From NCBI GenBank assembly GCA_020740775.1, contig JAHEWK010000006.1, forward strand, positions 806,001-870,000: a stretch of 64,000 nucleotides of DNA, read 5' to 3'. This DNA is from Ilyonectria destructans (lineage: Eukaryota > Ascomycota > Sordariomycetes > Hypocreales > Nectriaceae). Positions 10,699-22,400 of the stretch are shown here, in pieces; position 1 is the first letter of the stretch; each line of letters opens with the position of its first letter. The notes below the pieces were generated by a model. It made no database searches and was not told the origin of the DNA. It saw nothing but the letters and a program-made list of their open reading frames with translations. The translations under genes and the position numbers were made by a program.

Positions 10699-11397
10699 AT
10701 GACAACCAAGATATACGATGACAGCGAGCGAGCTACGCAGCTTCTCGCTGCACAGACGAAAGCCCTTGAAATGTTTGATGAGATTGAGCGAGACCTCATC
10801 CGAGCCGGCATTAGCGAAAAGACATTGAACAACGAGATTTACCAGCTTGGTGCAACTCGATATGGCATTGAAACGCATTGGCACAAGCGACTTGTCAGGA
10901 GCGGGCCGAATGCTCTCCGCCCCTTCCAAGACAATCCCCCGGATCGCGATATTGAGGAGGATGATATCCTTGTCGTAGATCTTGGCCCCGTCTTCGAGTC
11001 TTGGGAAGCCGATTTCGGACGAACCTACGTTCTTGGAAACGATCCCTATAAGAAGAAGATCCGAGATGCTCTCGAGCCGATTTGGAACAAGGTCAAAGCC
11101 GAGTTCTTGGAGAATCCGGACATGACAGGCGAGGAGCTCTATGATATCGCGGTTCGGACTGCCGAGGAGGACGGATGGTCGTTTGGTGCAGACTTGGCTG
11201 GCCACCTGGTTGGATCATTTCCTCATGAGCGGATTCCCCGCGACAAAACAACGCTCTATATCATCAGGGGTAACAAGGTACCCATGAGCACCCTGGGCAA
11301 GGACGGCAAGAAGAGGCATTGGATTCTGGAGATTCATCTTCGGGATCACGAGCGAGGGCTGGGGGCATTCTACGAGCAGCTTTTGACTGCTGGATGA
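10699..11397 (+). CDS. Stand-alone M24 (creatinase/aminopeptidase-P fold) metallopeptidase-like protein, 232 aa
   Basis: Intronless. The ligand pattern of M24 pita-bread enzymes is present: D in ILVVDLGP, D in WEADFGRTYVLG, H in AGHLVGSFPHE, E in HWILEIHLRD and a last E near YEQLL. The N-terminal domain of Xaa-Pro peptidases and creatinases is absent, so only the catalytic domain remains (232 aa against more than 400). An upstream His (ETHWHKRLV) matches the substrate-side histidine. It may be a dinuclear-metal aminopeptidase or a creatinase-like hydrolase of a small nitrogen compound. Its length and lack of introns resemble bacterial stand-alone M24 proteins, so transfer is possible but unproven. 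Confidence 0.85.
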   Translation: MTTKIYDDSERATQLLAAQTKALEMFDEIERDLIRAGISEKTLNNEIYQLGATRYGIETHWHKRLVRSGPNALRPFQDNPPDRDIEEDDILVVDLGPVFESWEADFGRTYVLGNDPYKKKIRDALEPIWNKVKAEFLENPDMTGEELYDIAVRTAEEDGWSFGADLAGHLVGSFPHERIPRDKTTLYIIRGNKVPMSTLGKDGKKRHWILEIHLRDHERGLGAFYEQLLTAG

Positions 11398-11770
11398 AAG
11401 GGATGTGAACAGGAATATAGTCGATGGTTGGAGGTTGTGAATGACTAGTAGTACGGAGTTCTCGGCTGAGCGTAGATTTAGATGAACAGGCCCAAATTAC
11501 GTCAAAGCTATCAAAAACCCCACCAATGCTTCTTTCCTAATTAGGATCGGGTCCGAGGTGCCAAGTGTGCAACTTAGTAACTCGAGCTGATTGGATATGA
11601 CTTTTACGGGCGGATAAAAGTTGGGGCGCTAAATCCTAAAGCACCTGTGCGTCAGCTGTAAGGGGGAGGGGCAACTCAGAACTTTCGGGTAGACCTTCAA
11701 GATCATTCTGAATGAAATCTCCCATCACAATACCGAGTCGCTACTTCTCCTTACTGACGAAAGAGGCATC
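11398..11770. other. Intergenic, nothing recognised
   Basis: Short region between the M24 gene and the DUF2461 gene, presumably terminator and promoter; no clear elements. Confidence 0.3.
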
Positions 11771-13174
11771 ATGCCTGCGTACAAACGAAAACTCTCTCTG
11801 CAACCCAAACCTGAGCCCCATCATCTTCGGCTGTCGAGCCGATCAAGAAGGACCCGTTACGCAGCTGACACCGAAAGCGATAGCGAAACAACCTGCAGAC
11901 CAATTCCGGTCGTGTCGCGGAACAGATCGAGTCATAACCAGCGGAAGGCCAAGTCGAAGGAGTCAGAGGAGTCGGGAGACGACTATGTCGACGAGTCAGA
12001 AGAGGGTGAAGAAGAGAACGAGGATGACGAGGATGACGAAGATGACGAACACGATCCAGCCAACGACTATGACGGTTCAGAGCGAGAACAAGCCCAAAGA
12101 GATCAGTCTCATGGAGACCTGGACGACGACGAGCCGTCAAGATTGACGATAATTCCCCTCGAACAGATGAGAGCGGCTGGCGGTGTCGAATACGTTGACT
12201 TCAGGGTTCACCCAAACAGCTTGATGTTTCTGACAGACCTGAAGAATAATAACAAGAGAGCATGGCTGAAAGGTAGTGAGGACACCGGAAGCTATTGGAT
12301 CCAGGATACTAACGCCCTAGAGCCCATGATGGAGAGTTCCGTCGAGCTTTTTTGGACTGGGAGACCTTTGTCGAGCGTACAACATCCTCGGTAATGTCCA
12401 TTGACGACACCATCCCTGACTTGCCAGCCAAGGATGTCATGTTCCGCATATACAGAGACCTGCGCTTCAGCCCCGACAAGAAGCCATATAAGGTAATCGT
12501 CGCGACGGCCTTTTGAGTGCTATTGTGAGGCTGAGGAGTGACAACTTGCAGGAGCACTTTTCGGCAGCGTGGTCCCGTACGGGACGGAAAGGGACGTATG
12601 CACACTACTACATACATTGCGAACCGGGATCATCTTTCATCGCCGGTGGCATCTTTGCTCCGAATGCCCAGCAGCTTCAGCGACTCCGTTCCAGCATCGA
12701 CGAAAGACCAAGGCGGTGGCGTCGAGCCTTGAACGAAAATAGGCTCAAGCAGTGTTTCTTACCAAAAGTTGTGTTGGGGTCTGGAGAGGACGAGGCGTTG
12801 AAGCACTTTGCCCGCGAGAACAGGGAGTCGGCTCTCAAGACAAGGCCAAAGGTGCGCGGCACGTGGTCGGACACGGAGTCATGGAGCTGACAGATTGCCA
12901 GGGATTCATTGCTGACCACCGGGACATTGAACTCTTGAAGTTGAAAAAGTTCACGGTGTCCAAAAAGATCCCGGACGACTTGCTGTGTGCAGCTGACACG
13001 CAGGAAAAAGTCACAGAGATTCTGAGGCCCTTGGTGGGATTTGTAGGTTCATTGGAGGCTAGGCAGACTTCAATCCATTGCTGACACCTGTAGATCACCT
13101 TTCTCAACAGCATAGTCATGCCGGATGGCGACTCGAGTAGTTCGGAAAGTGACGGTTCGCTGGGGGACGCCTAG
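11771..13174 (+). CDS. DUF2461 (TIGR02453-type) protein, 397 aa, 5 exons
   Basis: Exons 11771-12272, 12323-12492, 12552-12851, 12902-13042 and 13094-13174; the four introns are 50-59 bp and restore one frame. Residues about 60-125 are a very acidic low-complexity stretch with an Arg-rich N-terminus before it. Then comes the conserved domain: FLTDLKNNNKRAWLKAHD, DWETFVE, LPAKDVMFRIYRDLRFS, EHFSAAWSRTGRKGTYAHYY, SIDERPRRWRR and GFIADHRDIELLKLKKF. The Ser/Glu-rich tail ends at GDA. The family occurs in bacteria and fungi with no established biochemical role; the acidic/basic N-terminus suggests a nuclear protein (inference). It is convergent with the MOSC gene. Confidence 0.9.
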
Positions 13175-13346
13175 GCTTTGCTGTCCGCGGCGATGACATC
13201 TGGCATTTGGCGGTCGACCTGCGGTTCTGGTTAGGCCACTCGGAGCCATGTGATTTACCCGTTGTCGACTTCCTATGACGAGGGACCCATGCTTGATAGA
13301 GGATATTCTAAGCATCTATGACAGAGACCGTCTACATAGAAATAGT

Positions 13347-14707
13347 CTAGATGCTGAGCCTGTTCTCCCAACACCTTTCTAGTCCCACGAACGCCCCTGT
13401 CCATGCTGACCGTCTTCTGACCTTCCCCCGCCTCGAGTAGTGACTGCCTGACCCGCTAGGACTTGGGATAATCTGCATCGTCTCCGTTAGAGTAGGCATT
13501 GGCTTGTCTTGTCTAGGAGAACACTTGCCTGTAATGGTGCGTTCTGAGTTGCGCCTTGTCACCTCAACCTCGTCCCCGACGTTGATGACAACTGTGTCAG
13601 CTTCGCTACAGGTTGATGTAAGGAAACCATATCTCCCAAATATCGGACTCCATTTCGCCCCCGGGTCAACTCTCCTGTCTTTGCTTAGTTTCCTCAGGAC
13701 CTTGCCTGCCTCAGTCTTGCCAGCCTTGCCGGTGGCGTAGTCGACGTTGAGGCTGCTGCATCTCGCGCAGTTTTGGGTCAGCTTCATGGTTATGGCCCCA
13801 CGGATTCGCAGGTCGGCCCAATAGTCTTCTTCATACTCCTCTTCAGCTCCAGACACAACAAGGTTGGCTCGGAACTTGGTAATATCCATCTTCTCATCGT
13901 CGGGAAGCCTCTTGTTGACGTCCTGGTAGCTCTTCTGGCTGATGATGAGATAGGCAGCAAGATCCGCAAAGGTAATCAAGGGCTCGCTTTTCCATGGCCA
14001 TCTCCTTAACTGTTGCACAAGGACCATGCAGCTGGCAAGTATCATGAACCCGGTGATTGCCCAGGAGGTTTTGCTTGCTGGTTTGGCTGAAAGTAAAGAG
14101 TACCCCACCAGCAGTACGGTCACCGGGATGGCTGCTAACGAGAGATGAAGTGGCTTGGCCGTCCTAGACGCTACTCCTTGGCCCATGTTCCCTAGGACCT
14201 TTCTTCGATAGTCTCCAATGTAGAGCAGCTTGACAGGATATCCCAAGCGACGACTGAACCAGTGATTGTATTTTTCTCCCATGTCATAGGCCGAGCATGG
14301 ACTAAAGTGCATCGTCACAGTGACCTGCGCCAACTCCTTTACATCCGGCTCCAGGGGTACTGATAAGGTGGACTGTTCAACGTGCTCAGGGGGTTGGTCG
14401 AAGGTATGGCTCAGGCCATATTGGACCTCGATGCTTCGGGGGCCATCCTCAGGGGTCAGCCTAGTAGTGAAGAGGCATAGGGCAGGTCGAAGTCCAATAT
14501 GGAGGTTCTCCTTCTTGGCGACATCCCAGAGCATGAAATGGCGGTCGTATGCGAATCCAGTGGGCTTAGCATGTATTGAATGAAGCGGCACCCCCCTGAG
14601 GGACTTGATGGGATACGTGTAGATCTGATGGTTTCAGTACGCAGCTGTATCAAGGGCGCAACTCGTAGAACGGAACTCGAACATACCGCTTCAACACGGA
14701 GAGGCAT
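13347..14707 (-). CDS. MOSC-domain protein (mARC-like) with two inserted membrane segments, 432 aa
   Basis: Exons 14707-14687 and 14624-13347; the 62-bp intron joins MPLRVEA to IYTYPIKSLRGVPLHS, restoring the MOSC N-terminal beta-barrel start. AYDRHFMLW follows. In the middle, two hydrophobic stretches (SLAAIPVTVLLVGYSLL and WAITGFMILASCMVLV) are inserted between the N-terminal and the MOSC domain. The MOSC part has ITFADLAAYLI, NLVVSG, WADLRIRG and the conserved cysteine motif QNCARCSSLNVDYATG. MOSC/mARC proteins bind the sulfurated molybdenum cofactor and reduce N-hydroxylated compounds. Location in an intracellular membrane is likely; substrate unknown. Confidence 0.88.
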
Positions 14708-15378
14708 GGTGGCTGTCCAAAGCTGCCGTCATCAGCTCGTATCGTAAACAGTATCTGCTCTCGTGCCTGCGTAATGGTTCGGTTATTGACAAGGGGAGAA
14801 CTTGTTGGGTCGAAAAACTGAGAGGCGCAGACACTGAAAGCGGCAGCGTCGGAGGCCAGCCTCGAGTGCAAAGATTGGCCTATGTAGCAATAAATCAACA
14901 TCACGGCGGCGCCAACTAGCTTCCCCACTGGCGTCACTAGGCTTCACTGGTTTTCTTGCCTTTTCGAGAAAGTTCCCTGGTGGCAAGGGCTTTCCCAATC
15001 CTCCGCACGGCAAAGCGCCGCAATCATGGGTCCGCCCGTATCGCAAACCCATTGGCCGCTATAATTCTATCTCGCAACCATGCTCAAAGCGGCAAGAGTA
15101 ACAAAATAGCCTCGTTTTCGAGTCAGGGGCTTTACCCCCAACATCCCTGTGGCTGCGGGGTAAGCGATACGTACGTATCGCCAACCTTGTAGCTTGAATT
15201 AAAGATATGTCGACCATGCTTTAGGTCGACCGGCCGGAATCGCATTGCATAATATATAAACGACGTCAAAACCATACTCAGCTTCTCTTCCCCTCATCGC
15301 TTGGCAACACTTGGCAACACTTGGCAACACTTGGCAACACTTGGCAACACTTGGCAGACCTTGGCCGAAACCGAGAAC
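14708..15378. promoter_or_regulatory. Divergent promoter region, MOSC / permease
   Basis: Contains TATATAAA at about 15253-15260, roughly 120 bp before the permease start, and a decanucleotide tandem array right after it (separate entry). Nothing else is assigned. Confidence 0.45.
15301..15360 (+). repeat. 10-bp tandem array in the permease leader
   Basis: The unit ttggcaacac is repeated five times exactly (15301-15350), followed by one or two degenerate copies. It lies between the TATA-like element and the ATG at 15379, probably in the 5' untranslated leader. The frame is open through it, and a non-ATG upstream start would encode a repeat peptide, but no ATG exists there. Confidence 0.95.
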
Positions 15379-17206
15379 ATGGACCCCCCAAACCTAGAAG
15401 TTGGCGATAAGTCGCGTGCAGAAGGCCACAGGGGGATTGACGGTATGGCCAGGCCCGAGTCCATTTCCATGGGCGAGCAGAAGGACCTCTCCCCCGATGC
15501 TGCCAAACTCATAGGTATGTCGCCGAAATGCTATTCCAAGCAAATCTCTTTAAGAAACTTGCCTCGTCTGACCTCGCTAGCCATGGGCTATAAGCCGCAG
15601 ATGAAGAGAGAGATGAGCACTCTTCAACTCGTCGGAGTTGCCTTCATGGTTACCGCATCGTGGCTTGGTGTGACAGGCGGGTTCTCGACTGGTGTTGTCA
15701 TCGGCGGCTCAGCTTCTCTCGTCTACGGTCTCATCATTGTCGCCGTCTTCAACATCTTCTTCGTCACCACCCTGTCCGAGCTGGTCAGTGCCATGCCCAA
15801 CGCTGGTGGCCAGTACTACTGGGTCACCAAGTTGGCTCCCGGGAAACTTGCTCGTCCGTCGGCCTACTTCACCGGAATCTGCAATCTCGCTGGAGGCATT
15901 ATTGCCTCGGCCGGTGCCACGGTGCTGATGGGTCACATGGTCCTCGCCATGGCAAAGCTCACCCATAGTAGCTAGTGAGTCCCATCCATGGACCGCACCT
16001 CAGACGAGTGCGACGAGTGCTTTTACTGATCCCAATCAGCGTCATCCAGGAATGGCATGCCTATCTGATCGGCCTCGGGTTCAATATTTCGACCTTCATT
16101 GTCAACCTGAACAGAGAAAACGTGGCTAAAGGTTTCACAATCGGAATGTTTATTAACATCGTTGTTTGCGCTGGCATAATTATCATCATCCCTGCTGTCA
16201 GCAAGTCCCACACCGAGCCATCGTTCATCTTCGCCAGCGTCGAGAACATTAGTGGATGGGAATCAAAGGGCATGGCCTTCCTCGTCGGCTTGATCAATGC
16301 GAACTACAGCTTCGGCCTAATTGATACGGCGGTTCACATGTCTGAGGAAATCACCGAGCCGGAAAAGAACGTCCCCAAGGCTCTGTTCCTCACCGTCGGC
16401 ATCGGCTTCATCACGGCTTGGCCACTTGCCGTCCTCCTCATGTACTGCATGTCCGACTATGACGCCATCGTCAATACCGAGACTGGTTTCCCGCTGCTCG
16501 AGCTTTTCTACCTTTCTCTGCGAAAGAGCAAGGCCGGGGCAATTGTCATGATGTCATTTCTCATCGTCACTTGGACATTTGCTCTTGTGGCCCTCCACGC
16601 CTATCAGTCAAGAATCTGCTGGTCTTTTGCTCGCGATAATGGCCTTCCGTTCTCTCACCTGTGGTCTAGGGTGCACCCCAAGCTCAACATTCCCCTTGAG
16701 GCTTTGATCCTGTGTGCCTCCATGAGCGCTATACTGTCGCTGCTCTGCATTGCCTCCACCACAGCTTTCAACAGGTAATGAGCCCTTTCTCCCTCACGAT
16801 TCACTTACTGACTCCCTCGTAGTCTGGCTGCTGGCGTTATCATTTTCCCCTCCCTCACCTACACCCTTCCAGCCTTCTATTCGTTGCTTCCTCGGAATAA
16901 AGAGGTCAAGGGCCCATTCAACACCGGCCTTTTTGGGACCTTCGCAAGAGTCATGACCGTTGGCTTCTGCCTCTTCGCCACAGTCATTTACTCTTTTCCA
17001 TATGTCATGCCTGCCACTGGATCTAGTAAGTCAAGCAACCGCGTCTCAGAAACGGTACATGACTCGTTTCCCGGTGCTAACCGAACTCTCCAGACATGAA
17101 CTATGTTTCAGCTATCATAGCTGTTATTCTCATCGGGGCAACTATCGACTGGATCTTCCGTGCGCGCAAACACTTCACGATCAGGTCCACTGAGACTACT
17201 GAGTAA
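15379..17206 (+). CDS. APC amino-acid/GABA/choline-type permease, 526 aa, 5 exons
   Basis: Exons 15379-15514, 15581-15974, 16040-16774, 16823-17025 and 17094-17206. The first intron is 66 bp and in frame, so it reads through; its removal gives LIAMGYKPQMKREMSTLQL, the normal family start. About 12 hydrophobic segments follow, with FFVTTLSELVSAMPNAGGQYYWVTKLAP, the VHMSEEITEPEKNVPKAL loop and a SRICWSFARDNGLPF segment, all hallmarks of fungal GABA/choline permeases (APC superfamily). It should be a plasma-membrane proton symporter for GABA, choline or related amines. It stands convergent to an aldehyde dehydrogenase, which fits uptake plus catabolism. Confidence 0.93.
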
Positions 17207-18205
17207 GCGCGTCATTGCGGTTGCAAACGCCGTAGGTGCCTTCGGTCTTGAGCGGAGTGTCCTATATAGCCTTGACTCGAGCCTATCGTTGAGATAATGC
17301 CTCAAAAACGCATTGTCATCTCGAGGTTCATCAGAGTGCCAACACTCTAGCCAGTTTGTTACTCCGCCGGGCATCCTCCCAATCGGAGGTTGTGCAAGGG
17401 AAATTCTCGTATCCAAATATACAAGCTTGTTTGATCTCTTGAGCTGATTACATGCTACGAAGTGCTTTTTGTGATACGTTGTTCAGCTTTTCGAAGCGAC
17501 TCATCCACTGACTCTATGGTACCTCGATGGTCTCAAATTCGCTTTCCCGAAATTACTGGCATCTTTAGAAGACAGTGGAAAGTGTGAAGGAGTGTTTGCT
17601 CTTTATGAGGCCGTGAAGAAAAGATCGAATATCAAGGCGTGTTTGGCAAGCGAGAGAAGACTCAAGTACTCTAACGGTATCTATCGCCACTACCCCGAAC
17701 TTAATCATTGAGCGCGGATGTATTTCTGATACTACAAGTAAAGATATTGATTTTAATTTAATATGAATTATGTAATATGATCAGGGAATGGGGACCGACA
17801 GAAGCCGTGGTTTTAGTTTCACAGTCCTCAATCTCATCTGCCTATGTAATACATTGACAAAATCCGGACCTGTTTACTCGCGTAATAAAATTTTCAAACT
17901 CTTCATACTCATTTGCGACAGTAACCTGCTTTCTAATTAATATTGCGACGGATCGCGTTGGTTGGTTGGGTGAGATCACTTCCCCTCTCTGTAGCTCACG
18001 GCCTGGAATTCCAAGTTCATCTGGTGCTGCTGAGGGAGAGACAAATACGCAACCTGTAGGACGCAGCAATAGAAAGCCCGTAGACATGTCTGCACATAAT
18101 GTTTTCACTTAGTCTTTGGCTATGCTATCGAAAATTTCCGTGGCCACTTTACCACCAGACCCTACGTCCCTGTAGCGAACGCATATTGGACCAGAAACCA
18201 ACCCA
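17207..18205. other. Convergent intergenic region, no gene recognised
   Basis: About 1 kb between the permease and aldehyde dehydrogenase 3' ends. A minus-strand frame at 17842-18108 shows no family resemblance and is not called. Confidence 0.4.
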
Positions 18206-20093
18206 TCAGAGATGACTATCCCTGTGTACATGTTGCACCGATGCCTTCTCGCTGTCCTCATCTTCCAACTCGATGTAAACAGACTTTGTACTGCTGTATG
18301 CCTTGATCCCCGCATCTCCCAGTTCCCGTCCAATACCAGATTGCTTCACCCCACCAAACGGAACCCGAATATCCATGGTGTTGCTGCAATTGACCCAAAC
18401 AGCTGGTAGTGAGGAATCATGTCAGCCTCAAGTTTCTTAATAATGTCACAATAGAGTGTAATAACTCACTCCCACTCTCGATCTTTTTCACCAAACGATG
18501 AATCCTCGACACGTCTTTAGTGAAGAGCGCAGCGCCTAGTCCGAAGATGGAATCGTTGGCTCGAGCTACTGCCTCGTTCTCCGAACTGAATTTCATCATC
18601 ACAGCGACCGGTCCAAAAATCTCCTCGCGACATATTCTCATATCGTCTCGCACGTTAGTAAACAGTGTCGGTTCCACAAAGTATCCTTTCTGGTTGGGCC
18701 TTTGATTCCATGTTCTTCCACCAGTGACAAGGGAAGCGCCTTCTGACAATCCGATTTGAATATAATCCAAGACCCGATCATGTTGTTCCTTGCTGATTAA
18801 AGGCCCCTGGAAGGTATGGGGGCTGAAAGGATCTCCCAATGGTGCACTTCGAATTTGATGAAGGAATATTTTCAAGAAGCTATCGTGGACGAGCTCATGG
18901 ACCAGAATCCGGCTATTCGCCGTGCAATTCTGACCCGCGTCAGACATGATACCCAAGTGTGCCCAGTAGGCAGCCTTAGATAGGTCTGCATCTGGAAAGA
19001 TAACCATAGGAGATTTCCCGCCTAAACGACTGTCAGTCCACGTGGACTCTTAGAGTCAACCACCCCTGGGAATAGTCACCAGTCTCGAGAGAAATGTTCT
19101 TGAGGGTATTGGAAGCAAGTCGCATGATTTGCTTTCCTGTGTCGGTTGAGCCGGTAAAGGCGATTTTGTCGACATCCGGATGGCCTGTTAAGGCTGCACC
19201 TGCGGTTTTCCCGAGGCCATTTATCACATTAACAACGCCAGGAGGGAAACCAGCTTCCTTGATAAGGCTAGCAAGGTACAGTACTGAGAGTGGTGTTTGC
19301 TCTGCTGCTTTCAGTACCACACAATTCCCGGCAGCGAGGGCTGGAGCAAGTTTCCAAGCTGCCATGTTGAGAGGAAAGTTCCAGGGGATGATTTGACCGC
19401 AGACTCCAATAGGTTCCTGAAGCGTATAAACATGCTGGTTGTCAGACACACCAATCACTTAATGTATAGAGTGCCGCAGTCAGTTAAATTCTCAGGGTAC
19501 ACAAGTGAAGAGTACCAACCTTGGCCAGGTTGCTTGTCTGCATATCCGGCATAGTACGTCAAGATGTCGACCACCTCGCCAACGCCAAATTCCAAGGATT
19601 CGTGGTATGGCTTTCCTGAAATCAAAATGATGGAGGTTAGAAATGTCTAGTCCCATGTAGGATATGTGATCGCGTCTGACTAGACGGCTTTAAATACCAT
19701 TGTCCCAGGTTTCGATGGTAGCAAGCACTTCCTTATGGGCTTCTACCAAACCAGCAAGACGAAGCAGTAGTCTACCACGGGCTGCAGGGGAAAGCTTCCT
19801 CCAAGGCCCATGGAAGGCGGCACGAGCCGCGTGTACTGCCTTGTCAACATCCTCAACACCTGCTGAGTGAACACGGATGATTTCCTGCTCGTTTCTGCAG
19901 CGCCCGTTAGCCTCAGGATCATCTTGATTGTCATGAGTAGACACTTTTCGTACGCCGGATTAATGCTTGTGATTGTTTCCGATGAAACTGCGGCCACAAA
20001 TTCATTATTGATGAAAAGCCCCACCGGCTGCGAGTAACATAGGCCGTTGGGTGCCTCAAGTTGCACAACGAGATGTGAGTCCGGAGACGCCAT
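18206..20093 (-). CDS. Aldehyde dehydrogenase 1 (betaine/aminobutyraldehyde type), 519 aa, 6 exons
   Basis: Exons (minus) 20093-19954, 19894-19698, 19615-19520, 19457-19080, 19021-18470 and 18402-18206, introns 58-82 bp. The first intron uses a weak GTACG donor, supported because it joins INPA to [12 protein letters not shown]. Catalytic residues are E269 in LETGG and C303 in GQNCTANSR, at canonical ALDH numbering; PWNFP and GFTGST-type cofactor motifs are present ([10 protein letters not shown]). The end [19 protein letters not shown] to [10 protein letters not shown] is typical. It oxidises an aldehyde to the acid with NAD(P). Internal exons of 197, 96, 378 and 552 nt are identical in length to those of the paralogue at 51344-53101. 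Confidence 0.93.
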
Positions 20094-21248
20094 GCTATAA
20101 AGTATTGGGCAAGAAAGATGTGACTTGTCAAGCTCAAATAACCCGTCTGGTGTCTTTAAGGTATTTAAATAAAGCTGCGGCAGTGTAACGAGAGAAAGAA
20201 AGATGAACACACAGAAGCCATTGCGTTGACTGAGCAGAGGATTTCCCCATCCTTGACCAATGGGCTCCGTAGTGGCGACCTCCCTTTGCTGAGCAGGCCA
20301 CCTCGGAACTTGACTGAATGAGGAAACAGCAGCAGGATATTGGTATTCCGTTAGTAATCATAGGGTTCGACAAGAGTCCCCACTCGCTAACTAAGCTGAA
20401 TATGGTGATCAGGGTATCTCATAAGTTCTAAACGCTGGGGTTGATCATCACAAATAACTGGCAAATCATACAAATTCTGCAAAATGAGCGATTCCCATGT
20501 AAAATGTCGACAAGTCCTTTTATCTTATTTGACAAACAGCATTTAAAATCAGGTGCATCCATGCAATACGACTCATGCATGTCAGGATAGTTGATGTTAG
20601 TGGCTACCCTAGAGTGAGATCAGGATTGGGCGATTCATAGTAGTAATGTTAAACCCCCGTCGCAACTAACATGCATCTTGATGCGGGAGGCCACAAGTCA
20701 CCCGGCTTATCACTCCAGGGCGGTTCAGTGCCCATTCAATTCAAGCATCCTAAGGAAATAGGTTTAGTCTGTGCTAAGCGAATATTCCGCCTTGGTAGAG
20801 GGGGTTGAGTAGTCCGCAGAAACAAAGTGTGGATCTCGCTTTCTGTCTTGAATAGGAAACATGTATCACGCTAAAATATGACCATCGGCACTGGCGTAGT
20901 ACATCCCTGTTATGAGCCATTTCTCGCATTCGATTTCTTACTACCGGGTGTACGGACTTCTATTCCTAACTTCGAATGATGACTAGTGAGTTAAAAGATA
21001 AAGATCAGGGGATAAGAGCGGATGCCTAATTGAGATCATTTCCGGATCATGGGGTATGGGGATGCCGCGGCCCGTGCCACATTTAGATCGTAGTCCGGGA
21101 AGGTAGATAGAGGTAATAGTGAAAGGCCTGGGCTTCTGGGCTAGTGACCATGCCAAAGGATATGTAAGTGTGCATAAATTCCATCACTGGCTTTCAACAA
21201 TTTTGATTCGTCTACGCTTTTGGCCGCATTGACATCACGAAGTTCGTT
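20094..21248. other. Intergenic, promoter of ALDH1 plus unassigned sequence
   Basis: The ALDH1 promoter lies at the left end, with an AT-rich TATTTAAAT element near 20155-20165. The rest (20400-21248) shows no coding frame, RNA or repeat that I can support. Confidence 0.4.
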
Positions 21249-22400
21249 ATATCCCTGCAGAGACATAGTCTCCTGGCCTCAGTTGCTGCGGCTACGTGTA
21301 AGGAATGCCTGGGTCCTACATTCCCCGTACCCGTGGCAGACACTCTTAACGGCAGTTCTACGGCGTAAGAATTGAGCAGTCATACACAGAGAATTTCCTA
21401 GGCATCTCGTACGCCCAATCTCCGACCGGTCATCTTCGCCTCCAACTGCCGCAAGAGTTTGAACTCGACGTAGTCCGAGAAGAAGAATGCAACAGAGTGT
21501 GGGTACTGCTGTGTGGGCTTGGGCGATGATACGCAGGTCGCAATTAACAACTACGTTAAGGAGGACTGCTTGACCATGAATGTCGTACGTCCTGCTGGAT
21601 ATGATGGAAATGCCAAACTTCCGGTTCTTGTTTGGATACATGGGTAAGATCAACCTTCCGTGCCTATATCACTGCTTGGGTTAATGGCATGCACAGTGGA
21701 GGATTCGCAGAGGGTTCAAGCAGAGATCGTCGCTATAATCTTACCTCTATCGTCGAAGAGTCTGCAAAGGTCGGAAAACTCATCATAGCAGCCAGCTTCA
21801 ACAACGGTCTTCTTGCGTATGGCTTTGCGCGGTCGAAGCAAATACTGGAGGATGAACTTGTAAATTTAGCTTTGAAAGACCAACGGTAAGACCAACACAA
21901 CATTGGCGAGCCTGATTCTTCCCAGGTCCACTGTGCTGAACAGACTTTAGTTTGGCTTTGCACTAGGTGCAAGAAAATATTGCAAGATTCGGCGGTGACC
22001 CTGAGAAAGTGACGATTTAGGGGGAGAGCGCGTGAGTAAATATTCCTAGATACCTTCCACCCGATGCTAAAGCAGTGCGAAACGTGCGCAGCGGCGGATC
22101 CTCGGTTGGATATCGCCTCCTGGCTTACAATGGCCGTGACGACAAGCTATTCAGAGCAGCCATTTTAAACTCCGGCCAACCCATTGATATGGGTATTATT
22201 GTTCCAAGTGAAAGTATGCTCGAAAATGGCAACCTAGTAGATCCTTGACCGCTAACTTTTAATTAAGCTCAAATAGAGGCTGCCTTTGACAATTTGACTT
22301 CGCGGGCTGGTTGTGAAACCCATTCGGACAAGCTCGCTTGCCTACGGTCTCTCTCTCCTGAGGAATTTCTCGCTGCACATAACGAGGTATCCGACTGTGA
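21249..22400 (+). pseudogene. Carboxylesterase (type B) pseudogene with RIP-type lesions, C-terminally truncated
   Basis: A secreted carboxylesterase is recognisable: a leader ISLQRHSLLASVAAATC, then [79 protein letters not shown] and ILNSGQP. Introns at 21644-21696, 21886-21950 and 22032-22091 still have good splice sites. Lesions: the start codon is ATA at 21249, two tryptophan codons are TAG (21964-21966 in LHWVQENI and 22018-22020 in IWGESA), and frameshifts lie near 21350 and between 21440 and 21520. Homology stops near 22400, so about the last half of the usual 500+ residues is gone. It is not expected to make active enzyme. Confidence 0.88.
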
